Origin: RUG191 sp045642225
GTDB taxonomy: Bacteria; Bacillota; Clostridia; Lachnospirales; Lachnospiraceae
DNA length: 64,000 nucleotides
Direction of reading: 5' to 3'
Assembly: GCA_045642225.1 (NCBI GenBank)
Contig: JAZUIN010000107.1
Location: forward strand, 62,001 to 126,000
Below, one piece after another: positions 44,810 through 54,171 of the stretch (positions are counted from its first letter, which is position 1; every line of letters begins with the position of its first letter). The notes under the pieces are model-generated. The model was not told the DNA's origin and did no database searches. It saw nothing but the letters and a program-made list of their open reading frames with translations. The position numbers were made by a program, and so were the translations under genes.

Positions 44810-44837
44810 AAAAAGGACAGCGTAAGCTGTCTTTTTT
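44810..44837 (+). terminator. Intrinsic terminator before the GH13 gene
   Basis: The stem AAGGACAGC-GTAA-GCTGTCTTTTTT lies 28 bases before the glycosidase ATG. It could end ftsH transcription or act as an attenuator in the glycosidase leader. Confidence 0.8.
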
Positions 44838-44865
44838 ACTTTATATGGGGATTTGGAGGAAAAGA

Positions 44866-46905
44866 ATGAATAGAGATGCTATTTTTAGTGATGGAACGCT
44901 TGAATATAGAGATCCATGGGAACCAAAGGAGAATGATAAAGTAAAGCTACGAGTTCGTGTTGCGCATGGATTAGGGGCAGATGTGACTTTGTGTACTCCT
45001 AATTACAGATTACCTATGGAATTAGACGAATCTGGTGAAGTGTTTGATTATTATAGAGTTATTGTTCAATTAGCGAAAGAAAAGTTTCAGTACATTTACA
45101 AGATAACACAAGATGATGAGACGGTGTACTTAGACAGATACGGTGTGTGTGAGGCTGAAAGGTGGGAATATGCATTTTCCATAACACCAGGATTTGAAAC
45201 GCCAGATTGGGCCAAGAATGCTGTAATGTATCAAATACTTGTGGATAGATTCTATAACGGCGATGAAAGTAACGACGTTGAAACTGGGGAATACTATTAT
45301 ATTTCTAGACCATCCACTAAGGTTACTGATTGGAATCAGAAGCCTGACGCGTTTGATGTTTTTAAGTTCTATGGTGGTGATTTAGAAGGAGTAAGGCAGA
45401 AACTGTCTTATATCAAGGGATTAGGAGTAAATGTTATATATTTCAATCCTATTTTTGTTTCGCCTTCAAATCATAAGTATGATTGTCAGGATTATGATTA
45501 TATAGATCCTCATTATGGAAAAATTGTTGATGATGGTGGAGAGGTATTGAAAGAAGGAGAGACGGACAATACTAAGGCTACCAAATACATTAAACGTGTA
45601 GCTAACAAAGCTAATTTAGAGGCGTCTAATGAGTTTTTCGTGCAATTTGTTCGTGAAGCGCATGAAAGAGGCATTAGAGTTATATTAGATGGTGTGTTTA
45701 ATCACTGTGGCTCTTTTAATAAATGGTTAGATAGAGAACGCATTTATGAAGGTGCTGAAGATTTTGAAAAAGGAGCATTTGTATCTAAGGAGAGCCCATA
45801 CAAGGACTTCTTCTCGTTTCATAAAGATGAAGATGCTTCCTGGCCATATAATGATAGTTATGATAGTTGGTGGGGGAATGACACTCTACCTAAGTTAAAT
45901 TATGAGTCTTCTGAAAAATTAGAAGAGTACATTTTGAATATTGGTAAGAAATGGGTTTCTTATCCATATAATTGTGATGGATGGAGACTAGACGTTGCAG
46001 CGGATTTGGGACATAGTGAAGAGTATAATCATGCGTTCTGGCGAAAGTTTAGAGATGCTGTTAAATCAGCGAATCCTAATGCGATTGTATTAGCAGAACA
46101 TTATGGCGATGCATCTAGCTGGTTGCAGGGTGACCAATGGGACACAGTGATGAATTATGACGCTTTTATGGAGCCTGTTAGTTATTTTATAACGGGAATG
46201 GAGAAGCATTCAGACGCTTATGATGAAAGTGCTATAGGTGATGGTGCTAGGTTTGAGGCAACAATGAGACATTATATGTCAAAGCTTTTGACGCCATCTC
46301 TTTATACATCGATGAATCAGTTGTCGAATCATGACCACTCTAGATTTATGACAAGAACTAATCATAAGGTGGGAAGAGTAGGAGAACTTGGATCGGATGC
46401 GGCATCAGAAGATATCAATATTGCGGCATACAAATTAGGTGCGCTTATTCAGATGACTTGGCCTGGTGCACCAACACTTTATTATGGAGATGAAGCAGGG
46501 GTATGTGGATTTACTGATCCTGATAATAGAAGAACTTATCCTTGGGGCGCAGATAATAGATATTTGGTGGATTATCATAGAGATTTGATTAATCTTCATA
46601 AAGTTGCGCCATCCTTTAGAAATAGTGCATTTATTTTCTTAGAATGTGGTAAAGATTACATTTCCTATGGTAGATTTAACAAAATGCAACAATGTGTGGT
46701 TGTAGTAAATTCTAGTGACCATGAGCTTGAAGTTGATATACCAGTGTGGAAAGCGGAAGTTCCGCTAGAATGTCAGATGACCCAATATTTCTTGACAACT
46801 GAGAAGGGCCACTCTATTATGCCGGTTCCTCGTAATGTGGAAAATGGTATTTTACATTTGAGATTAACTGCATATACGGGAGCTATTTATTTCAAGAATA
46901 GTTAA
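44866..46905 (+). CDS. GH13-family alpha-glycosidase (cyclomaltodextrinase/neopullulanase-like)
   Basis: The protein has 679 residues, starting at the ATG after TTGGAGGAAAAGA. The N-terminal ~125 residues resemble the CBM34 domain of neopullulanase-type enzymes. The GH13 barrel is visible from VMYQILVDRFYNGD and has the region I-like DGVFNHCG, nucleophile Asp in DGWRLDVA (~375), acid/base Glu in IVLAEHYG (~407) and third carboxylate in LSNHDHSR (~489). There is no signal peptide, so it acts on imported maltodextrins in the cytoplasm. The protein is ~100 residues longer than usual because of insertions around 220-265. Confidence 0.88.
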   Translation: MNRDAIFSDGTLEYRDPWEPKENDKVKLRVRVAHGLGADVTLCTPNYRLPMELDESGEVFDYYRVIVQLAKEKFQYIYKITQDDETVYLDRYGVCEAERWEYAFSITPGFETPDWAKNAVMYQILVDRFYNGDESNDVETGEYYYISRPSTKVTDWNQKPDAFDVFKFYGGDLEGVRQKLSYIKGLGVNVIYFNPIFVSPSNHKYDCQDYDYIDPHYGKIVDDGGEVLKEGETDNTKATKYIKRVANKANLEASNEFFVQFVREAHERGIRVILDGVFNHCGSFNKWLDRERIYEGAEDFEKGAFVSKESPYKDFFSFHKDEDASWPYNDSYDSWWGNDTLPKLNYESSEKLEEYILNIGKKWVSYPYNCDGWRLDVAADLGHSEEYNHAFWRKFRDAVKSANPNAIVLAEHYGDASSWLQGDQWDTVMNYDAFMEPVSYFITGMEKHSDAYDESAIGDGARFEATMRHYMSKLLTPSLYTSMNQLSNHDHSRFMTRTNHKVGRVGELGSDAASEDINIAAYKLGALIQMTWPGAPTLYYGDEAGVCGFTDPDNRRTYPWGADNRYLVDYHRDLINLHKVAPSFRNSAFIFLECGKDYISYGRFNKMQQCVVVVNSSDHELEVDIPVWKAEVPLECQMTQYFLTTEKGHSIMPVPRNVENGILHLRLTAYTGAIYFKNS

Positions 46906-46933
46906 GTGAAAATATAGATTGTAAGATAAAAAA

Positions 46934-46993
46934 GACCTTGGAATGACGTTTACTTGCTTTTGTGTAAAAGCTTGTGAATATCATTTCAAGGTC
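46934..46993. terminator. Large bidirectional terminator hairpin
   Basis: GACCTTGGAATGA (46934-46946) pairs with TCATTTCAAGGTC (46981-46993), with an inner GCTTTT-GTGT-AAAAGC stem. An A run precedes it and a T-rich stretch follows. It lies between the convergent GH13 and MATE genes. Confidence 0.75.
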
Positions 46994-47017
46994 GTTTGTG
47001 TTTATATGGTTTTATAT

Positions 47018-48454
47018 TTATGAAATTTTGTCGCCACTCATAGTAGTATTTCCTCTGAGCTTTGCAAAGAGCTTGAATTTAGGTGCGTCCTTGTATTCAG
47101 CTCGTTTGAACTCTTTTATAATAAGTATTAGACAGGCTGCAAAGGATAATATGTCTGCGATAGGTGTTGTATAAAGAATTCCGTCTAGGCCGATAAAGAG
47201 CGGTAGTATTATTAATAGAGGAATCATAAATATTACCTGTCTTGTTAGAGATAGGAATATACCTTGTCCGGACTTTCCAATAGCGGTGAAAAAGGTTGAT
47301 GTGATTGGTTGTAGGAAAGCAAGGAAGGATGTAAACATAAATATTCTTATGAATTTTGAGCCGAATTCAAAATATAGTTCGCTTCCGTCTCCGAATATTC
47401 TCAAGACGTAGGTTGGGAATATTTGGAATATTACAAATATTATTATTCCTATAATCATGCCAGCTTTAATAGATACATTGTAGCTTAGTTTAACACGGTC
47501 GAATTTTTTTGCACCGTAGTTGAAGCTTGCGATAGGCTGAGCACCTTGAGCGATTCCGATTATTATTGAGAAAAACACTTGGAAGGACTTCATGGTTATT
47601 CCGGCAACGGTAAGTGGTATAGATTCGCCGTATTGGCTTTGACCACCATAATAAGTAAGACTGTTGTTTAATACTATTTGTGTTACCATAAATGCTATTT
47701 GATTGAAGAAAGGTGCAGCGCCTAAGGAAATGCTACGTCCAATAGGTTTTAATTTCGGAATGAAGTGTTTTGGTTTTAGCTTTACAGTTTTGAAGTTACA
47801 GAAGTAAAAAACAATAATTACAAATGTTACAAATTGGCCAATAATAGTAGCAGCAGCGGCACCGGCCATTCCCCAGTGGAGGATAAGCACAAATACGGCA
47901 TCTAATATTGTATTAATAACTGCTCCGATTATATTTACGATCATTGTTATGTTAGGACTTCCGTCTGCACGAACGATGTGGCTACCGCTAGCGGATAGCA
48001 TAAAAAATGGAAAACCTAAAGCACAAATCTTTAAATATTCTCTAGCGTATGGAAGAACTTCGTTAGGACATCCCATAAAAATGAGTAGTGGATCTGAAAA
48101 AACGAAAGATGCTGTAGAAAAAAGTATACCAAGAAGTACGACAAGGGTTGAGGAAGAACCTATTATATAAGGCGCATTCTTTGTGTCATTAGCACCCATT
48201 GCTAGATTAAATGCTGCAGAACCGCCAATACCGAATAATAATGCGATTGATAGGCATAAAATGTTAATTGGAAATACTACATTCGTAGCTGCATTTCCAA
48301 GTGTGCCAACGGCATTTCCAATAAATAATTGATCGACAATATTATAAAGACTAGTTACAAGCATTGCTATAATGCTTGGAATGGCGAATTTTCTTGTTAA
48401 AGTTGATACTGATTCGAATCCGAGTGGATTGCTCATTGTGTTGCTATTATTCAT
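47018..48454 (-). CDS. MATE-family efflux transporter
   Basis: A 478-residue membrane protein with about 12 helices in two repeats. The N-terminal repeat has IPSIIAMLVTSLYNIVDQLF and GNAVGTLGNAATNVVFPI, and the second repeat has IGIAQGAQPIASFNYGAKKF, both typical of MepA-like MATE drug/Na+ antiporters. The substrate is unknown. The gene is monocistronic and faces the GH13 gene across a shared terminator. Confidence 0.92.
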   Translation of the reverse strand: MNNSNTMSNPLGFESVSTLTRKFAIPSIIAMLVTSLYNIVDQLFIGNAVGTLGNAATNVVFPINILCLSIALLFGIGGSAAFNLAMGANDTKNAPYIIGSSSTLVVLLGILFSTASFVFSDPLLIFMGCPNEVLPYAREYLKICALGFPFFMLSASGSHIVRADGSPNITMIVNIIGAVINTILDAVFVLILHWGMAGAAAATIIGQFVTFVIIVFYFCNFKTVKLKPKHFIPKLKPIGRSISLGAAPFFNQIAFMVTQIVLNNSLTYYGGQSQYGESIPLTVAGITMKSFQVFFSIIIGIAQGAQPIASFNYGAKKFDRVKLSYNVSIKAGMIIGIIIFVIFQIFPTYVLRIFGDGSELYFEFGSKFIRIFMFTSFLAFLQPITSTFFTAIGKSGQGIFLSLTRQVIFMIPLLIILPLFIGLDGILYTTPIADILSFAACLILIIKEFKRAEYKDAPKFKLFAKLRGNTTMSGDKIS

Positions 48455-48654
48455 GTTCGTAAAAACCTTTTCTTATTAGTAGTAGTGATTAACGACCCTC
48501 TCCAAGGTCTGGAAATGTTACATTTTGCAACTAAAGGATATTTTATATAAAAGAAGAAAGAAAAGATTACGAATATTGTATAAATAAAGGGATTGTAATT
48601 TGTTGAATTTTCTATAAAAGTCAATAAAATGTGGAAAAAATCGCATAAAAATGC

Positions 48655-48660
48655 AATAAT
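48655..48660 (+). promoter_or_regulatory. Possible -10 box close to truA start
   Basis: TGCAATAAT gives a TGn-extended -10 (AATAAT) ending six bases before the truA ATG, the same spacing as seen at tilS. No Shine-Dalgarno sequence is present, so a leaderless transcript is possible. Confidence 0.3.
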
Positions 48661-48666
48661 AAATAT

Positions 48667-49434
48667 ATGAGTAAGAAAGAGAAAAAAGTTAATTATAAAT
48701 TAAAAATTAGTTACGACGGCACTAGATATTATGGCTGGGAGCGTCAGCCTGACAAAGAGACTATTCAAGGAAAGTTAGAAGCGGTATTGTCGAAAATGTG
48801 TAATTGCCCTGATGGCGAAATAGTTGAAGTTACTGGAGCTGGGAGAACAGATGCTGGTGTGCATGCTAAGGCTATGACGGCAAATGTGCATATTATGACG
48901 AGTATGACACCTGAAGAAGTACAAGATTATATGAATAGGTATTTGCCGGATGATATAGCTGTGACACATATATCGGAAGCGTCAGATAGATTCCATGCAA
49001 GGTATAACGCAAGCGGGAAGACTTATTGTTATACGATATTTAATGGAAATGTTAAACCTGTATTTAATAGAAAGTATTATACTTATATTGAGGACGAGCT
49101 AGACGTAGACGCTATGATTAAGGCTACGGAGTATATGGTTGGCGAACACGACTTCAAAAGCTTTTGCGGAAATCCTAAGATGAAAAAGTCAACAATAAGA
49201 CGTATCAATAACATTGATATTAAAGCTTCGAAAGGATATATCAGAATATATGTTAATGGGACGGGCTTTTTACAGCATATGGTTAGAATATTAGTTGGAA
49301 CGCTTATACAAGTAGGGAAGGGCGAGATACAACCTGAATATGTTGAAGAAATAATAGAGGCAAAGGATAGGCCTAAAGCAGGGCCAACAGCGCCAGCGAA
49401 AGGACTTTGCTTAGAGAAGGTTTATTACGAATAA
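48667..49434 (+). CDS. truA: tRNA pseudouridine(38-40) synthase
   Basis: A 255-residue enzyme. ISYDGTRYYGWERQPDKETIQ opens the fold, and GAGRTDAGVHAKAM carries the catalytic Asp. DRFHARYNASGKTYCYTI, HDFKSFCG and GFLQHMVRILVGTLI complete the TruA pattern. It modifies the anticodon stem-loop of tRNAs in the cytoplasm. The start gives the normal length, although no ribosome site is visible. Confidence 0.96.
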   Translation: MSKKEKKVNYKLKISYDGTRYYGWERQPDKETIQGKLEAVLSKMCNCPDGEIVEVTGAGRTDAGVHAKAMTANVHIMTSMTPEEVQDYMNRYLPDDIAVTHISEASDRFHARYNASGKTYCYTIFNGNVKPVFNRKYYTYIEDELDVDAMIKATEYMVGEHDFKSFCGNPKMKKSTIRRINNIDIKASKGYIRIYVNGTGFLQHMVRILVGTLIQVGKGEIQPEYVEEIIEAKDRPKAGPTAPAKGLCLEKVYYE

Positions 49435-49466
49435 AAGATTACTAAAATTTTACAAAGGGGGACGAA

Positions 49467-50999
49467 ATGGTTTATACAGTTACAATTAATCCATCGATTG
49501 ATTATTATGTCAAGATTAAACAATTTCAAGTTGGAGAGATTAATCGTTCTAGTGATGAAGAAATACAACCAGGTGGAAAGGGTATAAATGTATCTTTGTT
49601 ACTAAGTAGATTAGGAATAGAAACTACAGCCTTAGGGTTCAAGGCGGGATTTGTTGGGGAGCAAATTGAAGAGCTGTTATCTAGAGAAAAAGTTAAAACT
49701 AGTTTTATTTCTTGTGAGGGCAACAGTAGAATAAATGTTAAGATTGATGGCGATCCTGATACACAAATAAATGGTGAAGGTCCACAAATAACAGAAGAGC
49801 ATTTGAATAAGCTCTATAAGAAAATTGAAAAGATAGGTCCTGATGATATATTAGTTCTTGCTGGTTCTGCATCTAAAAGCTTAGGTACAGGCGTTTACAA
49901 GGAGATAATTTCACATTTAAAACACGAAGCGACAAAGGTTGTTGTTGACGCAGCAGGTGAGTTGTTGGGAGAAGTGCTTGAGGAGAAACCGTTTCTTGTA
50001 AAGCCGAATATAGAAGAACTTTCGGAATTGTTTGACGTTGAGATTCATAATGATGAAGAAACGCTTAAATATGCTAAGAAGCTAGTAGATATGGGTGCGA
50101 GAAATGTAATAGTGTCTTTGGGTGTAAATGGTGCATTGATGATTACAGAGGATGGACAGGCATATAGATGTCGTTCGCCTAGAGGTGAAATCATAAATGC
50201 TGTTGGTGCAGGAGATTCGCTTGTGGCGGGCTTTTTGACATCATATACTAGGTACAACAATATGAAACGCGCATTTTATTTTGCATTAAGGTGCGGTAGT
50301 GCGACAGCATGTTCAAGAGGTATTGCGGGAGCTGAAGAGATTAGGGATAAATATAAAGCGGTTATTTTTGATTTAGATGGAACAATTCTTAATACGCTTG
50401 AGGATCTTGCAGATGCTGTGAATTATACAATGGAGCGTTATAATCAGCCTACATTTTCACTTGAGGAGATACAAAGCTTTGTTGGCAACGGCAATGTTAA
50501 TATGATGAAGAAAGCTGTGCCTAATGGTGATGAAAATCCTCTTTTTGGACAGCAGTATGATATGTTTTACAAATATTATATGGAGCACCTAGATGTAAAG
50601 TCTAGACCATACGAAGGGATAATAGAGTTGCTTACTAATATCAAGGAACTTGGAATACCGATGGCGGTTGTAAGTAATAAGATTGAAGATGGTGTTAAAA
50701 AGCTAGTAGAAGAGTTTTTCCCAGATCTTTTTACGGCAGCACTTGGCGATAATATGGTTAGAGCAAAGAAACCTGCAAAAGATAGTGTTAATGCTGCGCT
50801 AAATATTTTGGGAAGCGAATATAATAACACGAATACCTTGTATGTAGGTGATTCTGGGGTGGATTCATTGACGGCAGAATGCGCGGGTATGGACTGCATA
50901 CTTGTATCTTGGGGATTTAGGTCTAAGGAGGAGCTTGTGAACTATACCAACATGATTATTGTCGATAGCCCAGAAGAAATATTATACTTCTTGAAATAA
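49467..50999 (+). CDS. Fused 1-phosphofructokinase and HAD phosphatase
   Basis: A 510-residue bifunctional protein. Residues 1-~297 are a PfkB-type 1-phosphofructokinase/tagatose-6-phosphate kinase: VTINPSIDYYVKI, PGGKGINVSLLLSRLG, and the ATP/catalytic INAVGAGDSLVAGFL with the Asp base. Residues ~297-510 are a C1-cap HAD phosphatase of the phosphoglycolate-phosphatase type: AVIFDLDGTILNT, VVSNK, AKKPAKD and YVGDSGVDSLTA. The junction reads through with no internal start, so it is a true fusion. It would phosphorylate fructose-1-P, and the HAD part would remove a phosphate from an unknown compound. AAAGGGGG precedes the ATG. Confidence 0.88.
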   Translation: MVYTVTINPSIDYYVKIKQFQVGEINRSSDEEIQPGGKGINVSLLLSRLGIETTALGFKAGFVGEQIEELLSREKVKTSFISCEGNSRINVKIDGDPDTQINGEGPQITEEHLNKLYKKIEKIGPDDILVLAGSASKSLGTGVYKEIISHLKHEATKVVVDAAGELLGEVLEEKPFLVKPNIEELSELFDVEIHNDEETLKYAKKLVDMGARNVIVSLGVNGALMITEDGQAYRCRSPRGEIINAVGAGDSLVAGFLTSYTRYNNMKRAFYFALRCGSATACSRGIAGAEEIRDKYKAVIFDLDGTILNTLEDLADAVNYTMERYNQPTFSLEEIQSFVGNGNVNMMKKAVPNGDENPLFGQQYDMFYKYYMEHLDVKSRPYEGIIELLTNIKELGIPMAVVSNKIEDGVKKLVEEFFPDLFTAALGDNMVRAKKPAKDSVNAALNILGSEYNNTNTLYVGDSGVDSLTAECAGMDCILVSWGFRSKEELVNYTNMIIVDSPEEILYFLK

Positions 51000-51033
51000 A
51001 TTGTGAAAAAACCTTGTATTTTGCATAAATACA

Positions 51034-51063
51034 TTGCGATAAATAATGCAATTATGTTATTAT
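51034..51063 (+). promoter_or_regulatory. Probable promoter of the flavoprotein gene
   Basis: TTGCGA (51034-51039), 18 bases and TATTAT (51058-51063) lie 58 bases before the ATG, in a gap without other signals. Confidence 0.4.
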
Positions 51064-51120
51064 AAATTACATATGAGAGCAGAAATAAAATAAAGTTTTA
51101 AAAATGGAGGTTTATTAATC

Positions 51121-53979
51121 ATGGCAAATGAAAAGGATCCAAATTATTTAATGACACCTTATGCGCTCGACAAAGATCGTAATAAGGTAGATCCAAGAGG
51201 AGATTACGCATTTCCAGAACCAGGCTCAAAGCCATTTAGAGAACCACTAGCGCGTCTTGCTAAAACAGTTACAGACCGTGCAAAGGTTCTTCTTGGTCAA
51301 GAGAAGATTTCGGCAGAAAGTCCAGAGTATTGGGGACTTTACAATCTTGTAACAGATGAGCAATGCGAGATTGGTATTAAAATGGAGAAGCGTCATCCAA
51401 GAACACTAGATGACATGAAGAAATTATGTCCAGAATATTCTGAAGAAGAATTATTAAAGCAATTAGAAGAAATGTCATATAACGGTGTTATTGAGTGGAA
51501 TTACGAGAATCCACAGCATGAGAAGCAATGGGTGCTTCCTATGTATGTTCCAGGTTCTGCTGAGTTCGGTAACATGAATCCAGATGTTATTTCGAAGTAT
51601 CCAGAAGTAGGACCATTCTTCGAGAGAATGAGTAGAATTCCTCTAGAAGGACTTACACATATGGTACCACCAGGAGGTGCTGGTATTGGTATGCACGTTA
51701 TTCCAGTTGAGAAAGCTATTGAGATGGAGAATGAGACATCTCCATTAGAGCACATTTCTCATTGGCTAGATAAGTATGATGGCAAATATGCAAAATCACC
51801 ATGTTCATGCCGTAGATCACGTAAGACATTTGATCAAGGATGCGCGGATGATCCAGAAGGCTGGTGTATTGCTGTTGGTGATATGGCTGACTATGTTGTT
51901 GAAACTAACAAGGGTGGACACTATATCACAAGAGAAGAAGCTTTAGAAATATTCCAGAAGGCTGAGGAACTTGGATTTGTTCATCAGACTACAAATATTG
52001 ATGGTGAAGACAAGATTTTCGCTATTTGTAACTGTAATGTTAATGTATGTTATGCTCTTCGTACATCACAATTATTTAATACACCTAATATGTCAGCTTC
52101 TGCTTACAGAGCTCATGTTGTTAAAGATAATTGTGTAGCTTGTGGTCGATGCGTAGAAGTTTGTCCAGCAGGTGCTGCTACATTAGGTCAGAAGCTTTGC
52201 AAGAAAGACGGAACTGAAATGGTATATCCTAAGATGCCACTTCCTACAGAACAGAAATGGTCTGAAGATATGTGGACAGAGGATTATCGTGATATCAACA
52301 GAATCAATACACATAAGACAGGTACAGCTCCATGTAAGACAGCTTGTCCTGCTCACGTTCCAGTTCAAGGTTATCTTAAGATGGCTGCTCAAGGAAGATA
52401 TGATGAAGCTCTTGCATTAATCAAGAAGTACAATCCACTTCCAGCAGTTTGTGGACATGTATGTAATCGTCGTTGTGAGGACGCTTGTACTCGTGCAACA
52501 ATTGACGAAGCATTAGCTATTGATGAAGTTAAGAAGTTTATCGCTATGAGAGACCTTAACTCTGATACAAGATATATCCCTAAGAAGAGAATTCCAAAGA
52601 TTGATGGTGAATTCGATGAGAAGATCGCTATTATCGGTGCAGGTCCTGCAGGTATCTCTTGTGCTTATTATTTGGCAGAGAAGGGTTATAAGCCTACATT
52701 ATTTGAGAAGAGCAAGAAGCCAGGCGGAATGGTAACATACGGTATTCCTTCATTCGTTATGGAGAAGAATGTTGTTGAAGCTGAAGTTGATGTTCTTCGT
52801 GATATGGGCGTTGATATTAGACTTGGCGTTGAAGTTGGTAAAGATGTAACTCTAAAGCAACTTCGTGAAGAAGGTTATAAGGCATTCTACATTGCAATCG
52901 GTTGTCAAGGTGGACGTGGTGTTAATGTTCCTGGTGAAGACGCTGAAGGTGTAATGAAGGGTGTAGATTTACTACATACAGTTATTGACGATGAGTCATA
53001 TAAGCTTGAAGGCGATGCAGTAGTTATCGGTGGTGGTAACGTTGCTATTGACGTATCAAGAACAGCAGTAAGATGTGGTGCTTCTAAGGTTACACAAGTT
53101 TCACTTGAGACACGTGATATTATGCCAGCACTTCCAGAAGAAATTGAAGTTGCTGAATCAGAAGATATCAAGTTCCACGGTGGATGGGGTCCTAAGGAAA
53201 TCTTGACAGAGAATGGCAAGGTTACAGGAATTGTATTCAAGAAGTGTACACAAGTTAAGAATGCTGAAGGTCGTTTCGATCCTAAGTATGATGAGAATGA
53301 TACAATGACAATTGAGTGTTCTAATGTTCTTCTTTCAGTTGGACAATGTACAATCTGGGGAGATTTATTAGAAGGCGAAGATGTTGAATTTAGAGGTCCA
53401 GCTCCAGTTGCTGATCCTAAGACATTCCAAACAACTGTACCAGATATCTTTGTTGGTGGTGATATGTTCTACGGACCAAGATTTGCTATCGACGCTATCG
53501 CTTGTGGTAAGGAAGGTGCTGTATCAATTCATAGATTTGTACAACCTAACTCATCACTTACAATTGGTCGTGATCCTAACTACTTCATCGAGTTAGACAA
53601 AGAAGATATCTTAGTTGAGAATTATGACAATACAGGACGTCAACAAGCAGGAAACAAGGCTAAGAAGGGTGATCCTTTAACATTCCGTGATACAGTAGAA
53701 GTATTTACAGAAGATCAAGTTAAGGCTGAGACAGCTCGTTGCTTAGGTTGTGGTGCTTCAATCGTTGATCAAAACAAGTGTGTTGGTTGTGGTCTATGTA
53801 CAACATGGTGTGAATTTGACGCTATTAAGCTTACAAGAGATATGCCAGCAGCTACAACATATCGTAAGGCTGAAGATAAGCTAAAATATATTCTTCCTAA
53901 TGGAGCTAAGCAAGCATTAAAGAGACCATTCGTTAAGAAGACTCCAAAGGCTACTGCTTGGTATGAGGAGAAGAAATAA
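51121..53979 (+). CDS. Large iron-sulfur FAD/NAD(P)H oxidoreductase (GltD/NfnB-like core)
   Basis: The 952-residue protein has several modules. Residues ~60-200 look winged-helix-like and ~225-315 have three Cys clusters (SPCSCRRSRKTFDQGC, ICNCNVNVC). A ferredoxin-type motif NCVACGRCVEVCPAG lies at ~337. From ~405 it is GltD-like: CKTACPAHVPVQGYL, CGHVCNRRCEDAC, FAD loop AIIGAGPAGISCAYY (~506) and NAD(P) loop VVIGGGNVAIDVS (~636). The end has another Fe-S pair (CLGCGASI, KCVGCGLCTTWC). Codon bias is strong, so it is probably abundant. It may pass electrons between NAD(P)H and an unidentified Fe-S partner. TGGAGG precedes the ATG. Confidence 0.82.
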   Translation: MANEKDPNYLMTPYALDKDRNKVDPRGDYAFPEPGSKPFREPLARLAKTVTDRAKVLLGQEKISAESPEYWGLYNLVTDEQCEIGIKMEKRHPRTLDDMKKLCPEYSEEELLKQLEEMSYNGVIEWNYENPQHEKQWVLPMYVPGSAEFGNMNPDVISKYPEVGPFFERMSRIPLEGLTHMVPPGGAGIGMHVIPVEKAIEMENETSPLEHISHWLDKYDGKYAKSPCSCRRSRKTFDQGCADDPEGWCIAVGDMADYVVETNKGGHYITREEALEIFQKAEELGFVHQTTNIDGEDKIFAICNCNVNVCYALRTSQLFNTPNMSASAYRAHVVKDNCVACGRCVEVCPAGAATLGQKLCKKDGTEMVYPKMPLPTEQKWSEDMWTEDYRDINRINTHKTGTAPCKTACPAHVPVQGYLKMAAQGRYDEALALIKKYNPLPAVCGHVCNRRCEDACTRATIDEALAIDEVKKFIAMRDLNSDTRYIPKKRIPKIDGEFDEKIAIIGAGPAGISCAYYLAEKGYKPTLFEKSKKPGGMVTYGIPSFVMEKNVVEAEVDVLRDMGVDIRLGVEVGKDVTLKQLREEGYKAFYIAIGCQGGRGVNVPGEDAEGVMKGVDLLHTVIDDESYKLEGDAVVIGGGNVAIDVSRTAVRCGASKVTQVSLETRDIMPALPEEIEVAESEDIKFHGGWGPKEILTENGKVTGIVFKKCTQVKNAEGRFDPKYDENDTMTIECSNVLLSVGQCTIWGDLLEGEDVEFRGPAPVADPKTFQTTVPDIFVGGDMFYGPRFAIDAIACGKEGAVSIHRFVQPNSSLTIGRDPNYFIELDKEDILVENYDNTGRQQAGNKAKKGDPLTFRDTVEVFTEDQVKAETARCLGCGASIVDQNKCVGCGLCTTWCEFDAIKLTRDMPAATTYRKAEDKLKYILPNGAKQALKRPFVKKTPKATAWYEEKK

Positions 53980-54010
53980 TATTTATCAAATTGAATAAAT
54001 GTTGATTTAG

Positions 54011-54046
54011 AGTGAACCATTTTCGTAGAGAAAGTGGTTCACTTTT
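54011..54046 (+). terminator. Intrinsic terminator after the flavoprotein gene
   Basis: The stem AGTGAACCATTTTC-GTAG-GAAAGTGGTTCACT (one G:T pair, one bulged base) is followed by T5. Confidence 0.88.
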
Positions 54047-54105
54047 TATGCGTTAAAATGATAACGTGAAAATTGAACAATTATAGGTGGGTGCGTACTA
54101 AAATA

Positions 54106-54134
54106 TTGCATTTGGACAATTATAATGCTATAAT
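54106..54134 (+). promoter_or_regulatory. Promoter of the CsoR-like gene
   Basis: TTGCAT (54106-54111), 17 bases and TATAAT (54129-54134) lie 38 bases before the start. A metal-sensing repressor would be expected to bind here. Confidence 0.6.
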
Positions 54135-54171
54135 TTATCGGCAATATTAGGCTGATAATTGGAGGAGAATG

